Below, one piece after another: positions 28,601 through 37,643 of a stretch of DNA of 64,000 bases. A program made the translations under genes and the position numbers. The DNA comes from Schistosoma mansoni (lineage: Eukaryota > Platyhelminthes > Trematoda > Strigeidida > Schistosomatidae): positions 15,201,749 through 15,265,748 of the forward strand of contig NC_031495.1 of NCBI RefSeq assembly GCF_000237925.1, in the 5' to 3' direction. The notes beneath the pieces were generated by a model. The model searched no databases. It saw only the letters and a list, made by a program, of their open reading frames with translations, and was not told the DNA's origin. Every line of letters starts with the position of its first letter. Position 1 is the first letter of the stretch.

Positions 28601-29131
28601 ACTAAGTTTTGAAGAACCTGGAGAAACGATGGAATCTGAATCCTCACTCTGATTTCTATTTAATGTAGCTTGTGAAAATTCTAAACTGGGACTTTCGACA
28701 TAAGATTGTTCGATCATGGGAGTAGAAGTATCAATGAGTTCTGAATCTTCCTTACCACAGTTATCTTCATATACCACCGGCTGGATAGGTCTTTCAACTG
28801 ACTGCTCACTGCTACTTGATGAATAATCGTCAAGAGGCACGTCTGATAGATGTTCATCCTCCTCACCAGTTGTGTCGTCTGACGTTTGAGTTTTGTCCGT
28901 TTCTATTTCTTCAGTTTGTTGAGAATCAACCACTTTCCGTTTTTTAACTTTCTTCGACTTTTTTGCGTCATTTTTTTTTCTCCTGCGGGCTAAGTTTTCT
29001 GAATCTTGATGGACAGAAATACGATGAGAGAACAGAGTATTCCTGAACATAAAGTAAAGCACACTGGATACTATACAGACGATCATCGTTATTAAAAACC
29101 CCTGTAGTGCACTTTCGCTATCCCACTCCAT
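13048..29131 (-). CDS. Kinectin/p180 (RRBP1)-like ER membrane coiled-coil protein, 11 exons
   Basis: Exons, 5' to 3': 29131-28316, 27290-27102, 24921-24697, 22807-22703, 22095-22016, 20250-20172, 19159-19055, 18025-17582, 15686-15534, 14239-14144, 13110-13048. All junctions are GT-AG and in phase, giving 784 residues. Residues 11-29 form one membrane segment after a short acidic N-terminus. Residues 49-66 are strongly basic. A low-complexity Ser/Asp/Glu region follows to about 255, then heptad-like coiled coil to about 730 and a basic tail (KRQKKSKARK). A short lumenal end, one anchor, a Lys-rich patch and a long coiled coil is the layout of kinectin and ribosome-binding protein 1, which link rough ER to microtubules or ribosomes. 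Sequence identity was not tested; another ER coiled-coil protein is possible. The start is the Met just before the anchor; a 3' splice site 8 bases upstream (29140) suggests a spliced or trans-spliced leader. Confidence 0.75.
13200..13345. repeat. Possible tRNA-like SINE remnant
   Basis: The segment 'ggcgtcttaaccgctaag' near 13313 resembles the reverse of an A-box region in SINE heads. The rest is too diverged for a firm call. It lies in the last intron of the coiled-coil gene. Confidence 0.25.
13633..13672. repeat. (TAA)n microsatellite
   Basis: About 13 uninterrupted TAA units within the last intron of the coiled-coil gene. Confidence 0.9.
13750..13865 (+). repeat. tRNA-derived SINE (family B), partial
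   Basis: The B box 'ggttcgaacc' at about 13806 is followed by 'ccgtttccctatattgg' and an 'aaccgaatagtc' block. The same order is seen at 16005-16125 and 40825-40935. It lies antisense to the host gene in its last intron. Confidence 0.5.
16005..16135 (+). repeat. tRNA-derived SINE (family B)
   Basis: The head has an A box 'tggctcaatggttagagcg' and a B box near 16049 ('gacttgaaccccg'). The body then reads 'ctccatctacttcaattggg' and 'aaccgggtagtcctgtgg', and continues into a short palindrome around 'acttatatccacataagt'. The same palindrome is found near 20290. Confidence 0.6.
16098..16957. repeat. Inverted-terminal segment of ~860 bp
   Basis: The ~41 bases at 16098-16138 recur as a reverse complement at about 16917-16957 with a few mismatches. 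This could be a small TIR element, but because the left arm is the tail of SINE family B, two SINE tails facing each other are equally likely. A second inverted pair ('cggtcaagattgagac' near 16254 and its complement near 16420) lies inside. Confidence 0.45.
16569..16870 (-). mobile_element. Possible solo LTR nested in the inverted segment
   Basis: Read on the minus strand, the segment starts TGTAGGAAG, has a TATA box (ctataaatac), then AATAAAA, and ends near CGCAGCA. These TG...CA ends and promoter-to-poly(A) order suit an LTR. I could not see a clear target-site duplication. It is a fossil with no coding part attached, and the family is unknown. Confidence 0.35.
17275..17465 (-). repeat. tRNA-derived SINE (family A)
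   Basis: Minus-strand copy with the A-box region near 17440, the B box near 17398, and the body blocks 'gtgcactgctga' and 'gcttccaggttttc'. It is more diverged than the copies at 6048 and 51540. It sits in an intron of the coiled-coil gene, in sense orientation. Confidence 0.6.
18430..18745 (-). mobile_element. Non-LTR LINE 3' end fragment (family Q)
   Basis: It matches 55205-55640 in the same orientation. The shared order is the end of an ORF ('gctcagaatcggtcacaatgg' region), a 3' tail and the terminal 'gtagctggctgactgac' block. Only the terminal ~300 bases are left. Confidence 0.55.
19681..19800 (-). repeat. Retroelement tail fragment (family R)
   Basis: On the minus strand this is the terminal tail that ends 'accaatattcatgtgtttaaataaa'-like. 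It is also seen at 40550-40610, 41750-41815 and inside both arms of the 45-50 kb inverted repeat. It precedes an A/T-rich end, as non-LTR 3' ends do. Confidence 0.55.
20285..20335 (+). repeat. SINE family B palindrome fragment
   Basis: The 'gctacttatgttgacagacataagtag' stretch can fold on itself and matches 16105-16130. Little else of the SINE remains. Confidence 0.35.
20494..20890 (-). repeat. SM-alpha-type SINE with an inverted second copy
   Basis: On the minus strand this holds a tRNA-like head ('tagctaaatggataacgcg' A-box and 'gttcgagtcccag' B-box region) followed by a hammerhead segment. Upstream, 20741-20802 and 20833-20890 form an inverted repeat of about 60 bp around a ~30-base loop, so two units meet head to head. 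It lies in an intron of the coiled-coil gene; the main unit is in sense orientation. Confidence 0.65.
20525..20577 (-). ncRNA. Hammerhead ribozyme relic, core broken
   Basis: Stems and GAAA are kept, but CTGACGA has become TTGGCGA, changing two conserved core positions. Self-cleavage is therefore unlikely. It is in sense orientation within an intron of the coiled-coil gene. Confidence 0.65.
20995..21135 (+). mobile_element. LTR-like fragment (family A)
   Basis: It shares 'actgactcaaggctgct', 'catcattggttt'-like and 'gattggcgat' blocks with 12415-12560. It is a short fossil fragment without coding sequence. Confidence 0.35.
22205..22560 (+). mobile_element. Non-LTR LINE ORF2 C-terminal fragment (family Q)
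   Basis: The plus strand carries the same C-terminal ORF region as the minus strand of 55430-55640: 'ccaaaccaaaac', 'tggctcagaatcaatcac' and a terminal 'tataca..actct' block. It is broken by stops and lies antisense in an intron of the coiled-coil gene. Confidence 0.5.
23100..23375 (+). mobile_element. Solo LTR relic of the element at 2549-4985
   Basis: Shares 'tattttcgactag', 'cttacttcgcgtcat' and 'caagtacaagtaataag'-type blocks with 4815-4950, in the same order. It is a diverged fossil, with no internal part attached. Confidence 0.5.
23914..24055. mobile_element. Penelope-like element ends joined head to head
   Basis: The right half (23990-24055) is the end of the element at 9250-9340 in forward direction. 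The left half (23914-23985) is the same sequence reversed. Together they form a near-palindrome of ~140 bp. Each half has lost part of the hammerhead motif. Confidence 0.6.
25020..25800 (+). mobile_element. Retroelement 3' part with GIY-YIG-like domain
   Basis: A frame at 25067-25309 reads '..NRTFFAATLRLAFSSRSM..' and then 'CIYQFTCSCGTWYRGRS', a GIY-YIG-type segment of the kind that ends Penelope-like and related retroelements. Broken coding and a pyrimidine-rich 3' tail continue to about 25800. It is distinct in sequence from the element at 7568. It lies antisense within an intron of the coiled-coil gene. Confidence 0.5.
27470..27720 (-). mobile_element. LINE ORF2 fragment (CR1/Perere-like)
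   Basis: Minus-strand frame '..EVEQSLHKDREACWWERA' followed by 'NELEAAVGSGNCRKLFQLIR' is the linker between endonuclease and reverse transcriptase found in schistosome non-LTR elements. Only this piece is present, in the first intron of the coiled-coil gene. Confidence 0.6.
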
Positions 29132-29281
29132 TTTCAATTCTAAGTACCAAAAACAAAGATATTTGAACAACTTGCATAATTCAGACAATGTGTAAAACAA
29201 TACTCCATAGATAAAGTGATTATTTAAGTTGCTGGTTATCAAACAATTAGCGGTATAAGCAATGGAAACAACCCTCAATCA

Positions 29282-30680
29282 AAATTCGTCATTATTTCAC
29301 GGACGCTAGTCTAAATATTTACCAGAACAAGCAACTAAACTTTATCGTTAGAAGGGCAACGGGTAAAGAAATGCACACTGACAGGAATTCAAAGGAATCT
29401 GGACAAATTAGCAGGACGGTCTGACTCTTGACAATTTTAAGCAAGGACATAACTAAGCATAGCGATCATTAAGGCAAAAAACATATCAAATAATGTTGAA
29501 TTATACAGTGTTGATAGTGATGTAGATGATATTATAGGCACAGGAAACTCATAGTAGCTGATAGGTCGGCCAGGCACAAGTAACATTGAACCTGGAATAA
29601 ATTTTCCACGGCTCCAGTTCTCACACATTAGCATAGCGGGTTGAGATTATTAAGACAGGTATGTGATGGTAGTAAAAAGGATTGGGGATATATAACATGA
29701 TTTGGAAACGAATTCGCGGAATAAAGGGTATAAGAAATATTAAAACTCAGGGTCTAATGGAAGACGAGCGGATATTTTTACATCATGTCACCAAGTGTCT
29801 GTAATTATTCGTCTGAACTCATAACAGGCAAGTGCTGAAGATAGTAACAGAAGAAATACGCAGTGTTCATAAGCCTGGATACCAAAACATTTATGACATC
29901 CCAGTGTTTATTGGCTTAGAACCAGAGCATTGTATTAAGACGGATAGCGAGTTATAGAAACTTTGACAAACCCCTGAAACATTGAAGCCTCGATACAACG
30001 ACGAAGTAACTGAAATAAGTATATTACCCATATCATACAAAGAGCCTTGAAGTGAACTGACTGAAATTCTCTCATTATTTAATGGTTTTGTACTTGACAT
30101 ACTTATTTTTATTGTCTTGCAAAATATAAAAATTTTTTGGATGAAAACGTTCACAAATCTGGCGACAACCATTTATTAGTTAAATTCTACTTGGTGTCCC
30201 CCATTAAGCGCAACTTATCAGCTAAATAGACGGCAATAGCACTCACCACATGTGTATTTAAATTAAAGTTGTGTAAGCTAGGTCTCATCACCAGGACTAA
30301 CACATGCTTTCTCTCATTACTAACCAGATCAGGTTAACATGTTAACAAGGTCAGAATTAAGCCGGATTTGATGTCAGAAAAACAACGTAAAGATCGCATG
30401 GCACAAGTCAAAAAGTTGTCTGGCCTATCGTGTTTTGCATTTATATAGTAAGTTCTTGACTACATAGTTGAGGATGTGTGGTTAGTACTTCCATTCCTTT
30501 GGTGAAACTCACAAGCCAATCATGATGAAAATCCAAAACCCTCTAGTATTACACATACTACGAAGCAACATGCGAATATTTAGGAAAAAAGGTAATTTGA
30601 TGGGAGGCACTTACATTTCAATATTTCTGTGACTAGAAACTGTAAAAACCAAAGAAATTATTACTTTGCTACAAAGAATT
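29282..30680. other. Upstream intergenic region of the coiled-coil gene
   Basis: No promoter motif can be singled out. On the minus strand two short frames (30097-29891, starting MSSTKPLNN, and 29634-29437, ending in a hydrophobic stretch LFDMFFALMIAML) look more protein-like than their surroundings, but I cannot join them by splice sites or recognise a family. They could be a small gene, a pseudogene or a repeat. Confidence 0.3.
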
Positions 30681-31436
30681 TAGGGTAACATTAAACTATA
30701 CTGCCGACCTTTGAACGAATTTTAAATGACCCTGAGAAATATTAGCCAATCAGAAGACAGTTAGTATACAGTAAAAACCAAAGAATTAAAGTGGAAACAC
30801 TTCTTTTACATGGGTCAAAAACTTCTCAAGGTCAGATATAGGTTCAGAAGTTCTAAAATCATAGTGCATACGGTACAGGAACACATCCATATGGCTCCAT
30901 AGTAGTCGACCTCTGAAACCATGATAAGGTCTCAAAAATTCTTTTAGCCCCGACCACATAGCTTCACAAATGTTAGTATATTGGTATGGTTTACGGGTTA
31001 GGGTTAGAGTTAAGGTTTAGGTGTAGGGTTTAGGGTTATGGGTGAGACTATAAGTTATGGACAATCTTTGAGCGACGCTAGAGTGACATTGAGAGTGTCA
31101 ACATAATAACTAGGACCAAATGAGGGTTATAAACCTGTGTGAAGAATTCAAATTATGATTAACAGTTCATGATTAAGGCTAGGAATTATACTTAGGGTTT
31201 TCATCACGAACTGACATCAGCTATAATGCCAAAACTCTATTTATCCAAATGGATAATTGAATTTCGCGCCAAAATCTGATGATCACTTCTATTGTAGACG
31301 CTAAATTATCACGTCTTCCCTAAAATCCGCTGTAAACCGACCGTACGTAAGCATCAGGTGCCGAACTTAGCGCCGTGACCTTGAAAACCCGCGAAAGCTT
31401 CTGATTGGCTCGGCAGTATAGTTTAATCCTACCGAA
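30681..31436. mobile_element. TIR (MITE-like) element of ~750 bp
   Basis: The ends carry a perfect 18-bp inverted repeat, ATTAAACTATACTGCCGA, at 30691-30708 and reversed at 31411-31428. Weaker similarity (GGTA..) extends outward on both sides. A second inverted block ('gccaatcagaag' near 30745 and its complement near 31399) lies inside. There is no transposase frame, so it would be a non-autonomous DNA transposon. Superfamily not assigned. Confidence 0.55.
30992..31044 (+). repeat. Telomere-like repeats inside the TIR element
   Basis: Degenerate TTAGGG/TTTAGGG units run through this stretch ('gggttagggttagagtt' then 'gtagggtttagggtta'). Schistosome telomeres are TTAGGG. The tract is short and imperfect. 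Confidence 0.6.
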
Positions 31437-31439
31437 TTT

Positions 31440-32670
31440 AGAATAAAAAGTTTTGAAAAGGTAGATTCCCTATTATTTGTATCTCGATGTAAGAGGACGG
31501 CTCTGGATTTCTCGAACAACATAGTAATGCTAATTTAGCCACTCTTTTGTCATAGTGAATGAGATATACATGGAAATTGATATTTTGAGGGATGTGCTAA
31601 GTAATAATGCACCTGGACGAGTTAAATATTTCCCTCGCAAAAGATAAATTTTACGCTATAAATGATCCCTACAGTGAATGATAAGTAATGCTGAAAAGTA
31701 CAGATGGTCTAACTGAAGTTTTAACTGAGTGATAATAAGAGTGTAGCGGTTTGTGCCTAGCCAGAAAGTACTAAGGGAGCAGGTAACAGACACCACGAAT
31801 TGATGACTTGGTGTGAAACATGCATGCCACTGACCTTTCGTTAGACTTTGCCCTTTATATATGCCTGTCTTCTCACTTTTCCTGATATGATAGCAAGGAA
31901 AGAATGTATCACGTTCGCAATCATTTTTTGATATTCCGTGCAACGAAATCAGATTATTTCCTAATTCATGGTAGGAAACAGTTTAGAGGTCAAACTCTGT
32001 GTATGGTGAACACCGAAATTTTAGTATTGCACTGGCTGCTGCCCCCTATATTTTTTAAAAGTTTCACTGCATTCCTAAGTCTTGAACTTAAGCGCAGAAA
32101 TCATTCCTACATTTAAACAGGATTCTGGCTAGTGTCAGTTAACTGACATTACGGATTCATGATAAAACCCCAACTCCAACTCCTAACACTGAATTATATC
32201 TCCAAATCCCAAACCAAATTTTCATATTAGAACAAAGATACCTAACGTGCACGGGGAGTGACAGGAAAAGTAAGTTAACTCACCTACTTCCAGACAAATT
32301 TATCTGGAAGGGAAAGAGTATGTGAAAGACTCTGAAGCACCAAAAAGTACTTACTTTTGATAAATAAAGAAATTGAAAACGATCAAAAGTAACACAAGTG
32401 TGAGGTTGAAGCAATCTGATAATCCAATCAACAAGTTGACAGCCTATTACAAGTTCGGATAAGTTTACATTGCGCGCCTGGAATGGGGCGAAACGTGATG
32501 TAACTAAACAAATAGAAACACTGATCTGAGTATTTGTTTCACCTCAGCCTATCTACAACAGAAAACATTTATAGAATGAGCCTTACATACAGTCGTTTTA
32601 TGAAGATTCGACACCACTCAATCTGCATTTTCGTAAGCATGATTTGTAATAAAAAAAGTGTCTTTATGTT
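31440..32670. other. Intergenic, no gene seen
   Basis: Only short frames without splice or family support. No repeat match inside the window. Confidence 0.4.
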
Positions 32671-32675
32671 GTAGA

Positions 32676-33275
32676 GGTAAATAAATCCCCAGAATAAATA
32701 GTTCTGTTAATCTTCCACATTGTTGTTGATCTCATTAGTTTTACCTCACACACCGTAGTTAAAGGTACTTGGTCATGCATACGTGCCAGATCAGTAGTGG
32801 GTATGCTGTGTTAAGCACCTCGATATATTGATAGGTTTGCAAATATATCTTCGAACTCCCTTATTTCAAATTCCGATGTCACTGGGTCTGCATCCCTTTA
32901 CTGAAAACGTGTTAGGTGTAAAAGCTATGTCAAACTCTAAACACCTGCGGTATCTTTCAGAATTTAGCGGTAAATAAATATCCAAAATCAATAGATCTGT
33001 GAGTCCTCAACATTTGATGCTGACCGCATTAAATTCATATGGATTGGGGCGCTCGATCACGTATCCGCACCAGATCACAAGTGGGTACTCTGTGCTCCAC
33101 ATCTACGACCGACAGTCAACTTTGATCAATTTTCGATGTATCAATACCCTATCAAGTATATATTCGGACCTCTTCGCTTCTGACTCTTGATTGGACTGGG
33201 TTGATACATTTCCTTCATAAATTGTGTTACTAGTTAAGATGTCAAACTCCGAATACTTGGGGCATATTTAACAGC
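32676..33275 (+). repeat. Tandem pair of ~290-bp repeats
   Basis: Two diverged units start with 'ggtaaataaat' at about 32676 and 32968. Both contain a 'caccagatcac..agtgggta' or similar block and end in 'gtcaaactc..a.acctg.gg'. A third copy lies inverted at 36640-36800. It looks satellite-like; no coding potential. Confidence 0.5.
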
Positions 33276-33724
33276 ATAACTCACATCTAGGAATTAGTTA
33301 CAGTACTGAGTGTTCAATCTGGTTTCTCATGGATCTGTACAACTTGCCACGAGTAGCTTTATATACGTCAAATCTACTGGATTATAAAAATTAAACAAAT
33401 AATCTGGGAGAAATTCACTATGTTGCTAGATTATCTACCACGTTTTTTGGTATTTTGAAATATTTATGTATTTTCATTTTGACTGACCCTACGAATTTCA
33501 TGTGAACTACTCCCAAAACATCTATGGCATTAGATATATTAAGGAGCTTCAAATGACAACAAACCACTGTGAGAAAGTGTGCTGTTTTCAGGAAAACATA
33601 TTCGACTGGTCACTGATTTTGAAGATGCCACAGATATCTGGAGTTTGACAACGATTTAACCATTAGCATTTTCTACTATGAATCGTAACAAGCTTGTGAA
33701 TTTATAAGTCAGAATAGAGGGGGT

Positions 33725-36610
33725 TCAAGGATACATTTGACAGGTATCAAACCCTGTCTGTAGCTGTTCCGGGGGGCTACTTCTGGTCTCAAGCCCGGAT
33801 AAAGGACGAGGGTTGGGCATGAGGTTAGTGACCCCATCCTGTTGAAAACTAACTCGCTAAAAACTCTAATCAGAAAAATTTATTCAAAACATTTAAAATC
33901 TGCCCTGGGTGTCAGAAGGTCATCGTTAGAAAATTTATGGTGGTTCATGGTAAAAGCTGAGTTCCTTCGGAAGTCACGAGGCTGATAATCCTTCTAACAA
34001 CCCGAGCAACCACTAATTTCTGTACATGGAATGCTCGTACAATAAAGGAGACCGAAAGTGTAATTCAAATCGCTGCAGAAATGAAGAGATACAACCTGGA
34101 GGTGCTTGGGATCAGTGAAACACATTGAACTCAGTTTTGACAACAAAGACTAGCTTCAAGGGAGCTTCTGTTGTACTCCGGCCATAAAGAAGAAAATGCC
34201 CTTTATACACAAGGAGTTGTATCGATGCTGTTCAAACAAGCACAAAATTCACTTATAGGATGGGAATCTCATGTATCGAGGATCATCAATGAACGTCATC
34301 CAATGCTATGCGCCCAAGAGAGTCAAATCGACCATACCTGCATCATTAAAAAGTTCAGGAGGACGATGGAGGATGTGAGAACCAGGAGAGGAGCTGATAT
34401 AGCATGAGATCATTACTTCCTGGTCGCCAATATGAAGCTAAAACTTAAGAAGCACTGGACAATGAAGCGGACAACATCACAAAAGTTCAATACAGCTTTT
34501 CTTCGGGACACTGACAAACTCAACAAATTCAATATGGCGCTCAGCAATAGGTTCCAGGCCTTTCACTATCTACTCACTTGAGAGGGAACTACCATAGAGA
34601 AAAACTGGAAAGGGATCAAGGAGGCAATCACTCCAACGTGTCATGAGGTTCTGGGCCACAAGAAGCACCATCTCAAGGGATGGATCACTGTTGAGACACT
34701 GGTAAGGTTGAAGAAAGGAGGAACAAGAAGGCAGCAATCAATATCAGCCGAACAAGAGCAGAAAACGCCAAGGCACAAGCCGAATACACAGAAGCAAACA
34801 AGCAAGTGAGGAGGAGCATCGGAATTGACAATCGTAAAAATGTGGAATATTTAGCAGTGACGGCGGAAAAGGATGCAAGGGAAGGAAACATGAGACAACT
34901 GTATGGTACAACTAAGAAACTCGCTGAATATTACCGTAAACCAGAACGAAAAGCAAGGAAGGCAAAGTAATCACCAACATTGCAGAACAACGAAACAGGT
35001 GGGTAGAACACTCCAAAGAACTCTTGAATCAACCAGCTTCACTGAACCCACCCAACATCGAAGCAGCACCAATGGATCTCCCAATCGATGTTGGCCCACC
35101 AACAATTGAAGAGATCAGCATGGCCATCAGACAAATCAAGGGCGGCAAAACAACGGGTCCAAACAACATTCCAGCAGAGGCACTGAAGGTAGATGTAGCA
35201 GCAATTGCAAAGATATCCCACATTCTCTTCAGAAAGATTTGGAATGAAGAACAAGTACCAACAGACTGGAAAGAAAGACTTCTGATTAAAATACCAAAGA
35301 AAGGTAATCTCATCAAGTGTGAGAACACAGAGTCATCACTCTTCTCCCAATACCAGGAAAATCTTCAACAGAGTATTGTTAAACAGGATGAAGGACTCCG
35401 TAGACACCCAACTTCGAGACCAACAGGCTGGATTCCGTAAGGATCGATCGTGTACAGACCAAATCACAACTCTATGGATCATCGTGGAACAATCAATTGA
35501 ATGGAATTCATCACTCTACATCAACTTCATTGACTACGAGAAAGCACTCGATAGCGTGGACATGACAGCGATATGGAGGTTTCTTCGACACTACGTCGTG
35601 CTGAGAAGATAGTCAATATTATACGGAATTCCTATGATGGATTTAACTGCAAAATCGTGCATGGAGGACAGCTCACTGATTCGTTCGAACTAAAGACCGA
35701 TGTCAGGCAAGGTTGCTTACTCTCAATCTTTCTCTTTCTCCTGGTGATTGACTGGATTATAAAAACGCAAGCATATGGAGGGAAGCATGGGATACAGTAG
35801 ACAGCTAGGATGCAGCTGCACGACTTGGACTTCGCAGATGATCTGGCTCTTCTATCACACGCAACAGAAAATGCAGGGGATGACGATCAGCGTAGCAACA
35901 GCCTCAGCAGCAGTAGGTCTCAACATACACAGAGGGGAAAGCAAGACTCTCCGATACGATACAATATGCACCAATCAAATCACACTTGACGGAGAAGATT
36001 AGGAGGATGTGGAAACCTTTACATATCTGGGCAGCATCATCGATGAACACGGTGGATCTGGTGCAGATGTGAGGGCGTGGATCAGCAAAGCAAGAGCAGC
36101 ATATTTACAAATGAAGAACATCTGGAATTCAAAACAATTGTCAACCAACACCAAGATCAGAATTTTCAATACGAATATCAAGATAGTTCTACTGCATGAG
36201 GCGGAGACGCGGAAAACTACGAAAGCCATCATCCAAAAGATACAGGTGTTTATTAACAGTTGTCTAATCAAAATACTTTGGATCCGTTGGCCAGACACTA
36301 TCAGCAATAAGCTACTGTAGGAGACAACAAACCAGATTCCAGCTAGGGAAGAAAGCAGGAAGAAGCGCTGGAAATGGATAGGACACACATTGAGGAAGTC
36401 ACCCAACCGCATCACAAGACAAGCCCTCACATGGAATCCTGAAGGCCAAAGGAGAAGAGGAAGACCAAATAACACATTACGCCGAGAAATGGAGACAGAT
36501 ATGAGAAGAATGAATAAAAACTGGACAGATCTAGAAAGGAAGGCCCAGGACAGAGTGGATTGGAGAATGCTCCATTGGGAGTAACGGGCGTAAGTAGGTA
36601 TCAGTATGAT
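33725..36610 (+). mobile_element. RTE-clade LINE (SR2-like), nearly full length but decayed
   Basis: Parts in order: a leader (33725-34010); an APE-type endonuclease start (34020-34420) with the middle of the domain deleted, since 'SQIDHTCIIKKFRRTMEDVR' follows the N-terminal part directly; a linker; and reverse transcriptase (35060-36000) with 'YINFIDYEKALDSVD', 'VRQGCLLS' and a FADD block near 35840. The C-terminal region (36009-36584) has 'TYLGSIIDEHGGSGADVRA' and '[19 protein letters not shown]'. The order and motifs match schistosome SR2, an RTE-type LINE. Many stops and frame changes rule out activity. It is the source type for the fragments at 9560-9965 and in the 45-50 kb inverted repeat. 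Confidence 0.85.
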
Positions 36611-36639
36611 GAGGATCGCTGATCTGGGCTGGCTAGCGA

Positions 36640-36800
36640 TTGCAGGAGAGGTTGAGTGCAGTGTTCCCACTCGTGATCTGGTGCGGATGCATGCCCGAGC
36701 GCCTTCAGCTAGGTGAGTTCATTAAAACCAATGTGGTCAGCATCCAATGTCGAAAACTTACAGAGCTATTGATTTCGGGGATTTATTTACCACCACAGAT
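36640..36800 (-). repeat. Inverted third copy of the ~290-bp repeat
   Basis: The reverse complement matches 32968-33110: 'ggtaaataaatccc', 'atgctgacc.cat' and 'ccgcaccagatcac'. It starts right after the end of the RTE element, so the LINE is flanked by this repeat in opposite orientations. Confidence 0.5.
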
Positions 36801-36849
36801 CACTTCCCTCCTAGCGGGGTTTTAATGACCCTAAGATGTGACCAGCCGT

Positions 36850-37600
36850 AAGTTTACACCCAACTAGTTTGTCGTTGGTGAACACTCTTCTGATAGCTTC
36901 CAATGATTCAGCAGCTTACGCTCGTCTTTCCTTACTATACGAGAACATGTAGTACAACATAGTAATAAATAAAAAGGCGAAAATGAAAACTTCGGTTCTT
37001 CATAAGCTTCGCCGTTCCTTTTCTTCTTTTCCAGCCGTCCTGGAAAAGAAAAAAAGATGTGTAAGTTTGTGTCGAATTACGCTTGTACGTGTGTGAAAAC
37101 ACAAAGCAGGCGAGAAAAAAATGCACATGCGATAGCGTAAAAGCGACCTTTAAAGAATGGTTTTTTCATTCTTCTTTTGGAAAATATCTTATTACTCACA
37201 CATAATTCTTAGCTTTGATTACCATTTCTGCATGTTTGTGAATGTTACTAGGCTAACTACAGCAACCACCTATTAAAATTCTTCGTTATGGACAACGGAG
37301 TCAAGTGTTGTATATCCGTGATAATTATCGGTAGAAATGACTTAGTACTGTCCGAAAAATCGGAAGACTTTCGAATAATTTCGACATGTTAGTAGTGAAA
37401 AGGATTAACTTAGTTTACATTAAATTAAATAGTTACTAACATCATTTCTTTTTTATAACCATACTTCTGAGATATATTGGACCTAAAATGTAGAACTATA
37501 CTCAGTATGAAATGTAAGAGTCATCAAAACTATTCATTAGCTCAGCTCATTCAGATTTTTACTTTATTCAATATTGAAGATTTGTTTTTTCGACATGGTT
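36850..37600. other. Upstream region of DNAJB11
   Basis: No coding exon is seen. A CCAAT box lies at 37609-37613, 31 bases before the start codon, but the CCACG half of an ER-stress element is absent at the expected spacing. Confidence 0.4.
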
Positions 37601-37643
37601 TTCATTCTGACCAATAGCATTGTCACATATAAACGAGGTCGGT

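Noticed and set aside
28299-28652. 117-residue plus-strand frame
   Set aside because: Antisense shadow of the first exon of the coiled-coil gene.
31656-31943. 95-residue minus-strand frame
   Set aside because: No domain, no splice neighbours, composition like the surrounding intergenic DNA.
35999-36670. 223-residue open frame on the minus strand
   Set aside because: It is the antisense of the RTE LINE C-terminal region; Ser/Leu-rich and without family features.
37609-37627. ER-stress element (CCAAT-N9-CCACG) before DNAJB11
   Set aside because: CCAAT is present, but the sequence nine bases on is ACATA, not CCACG.
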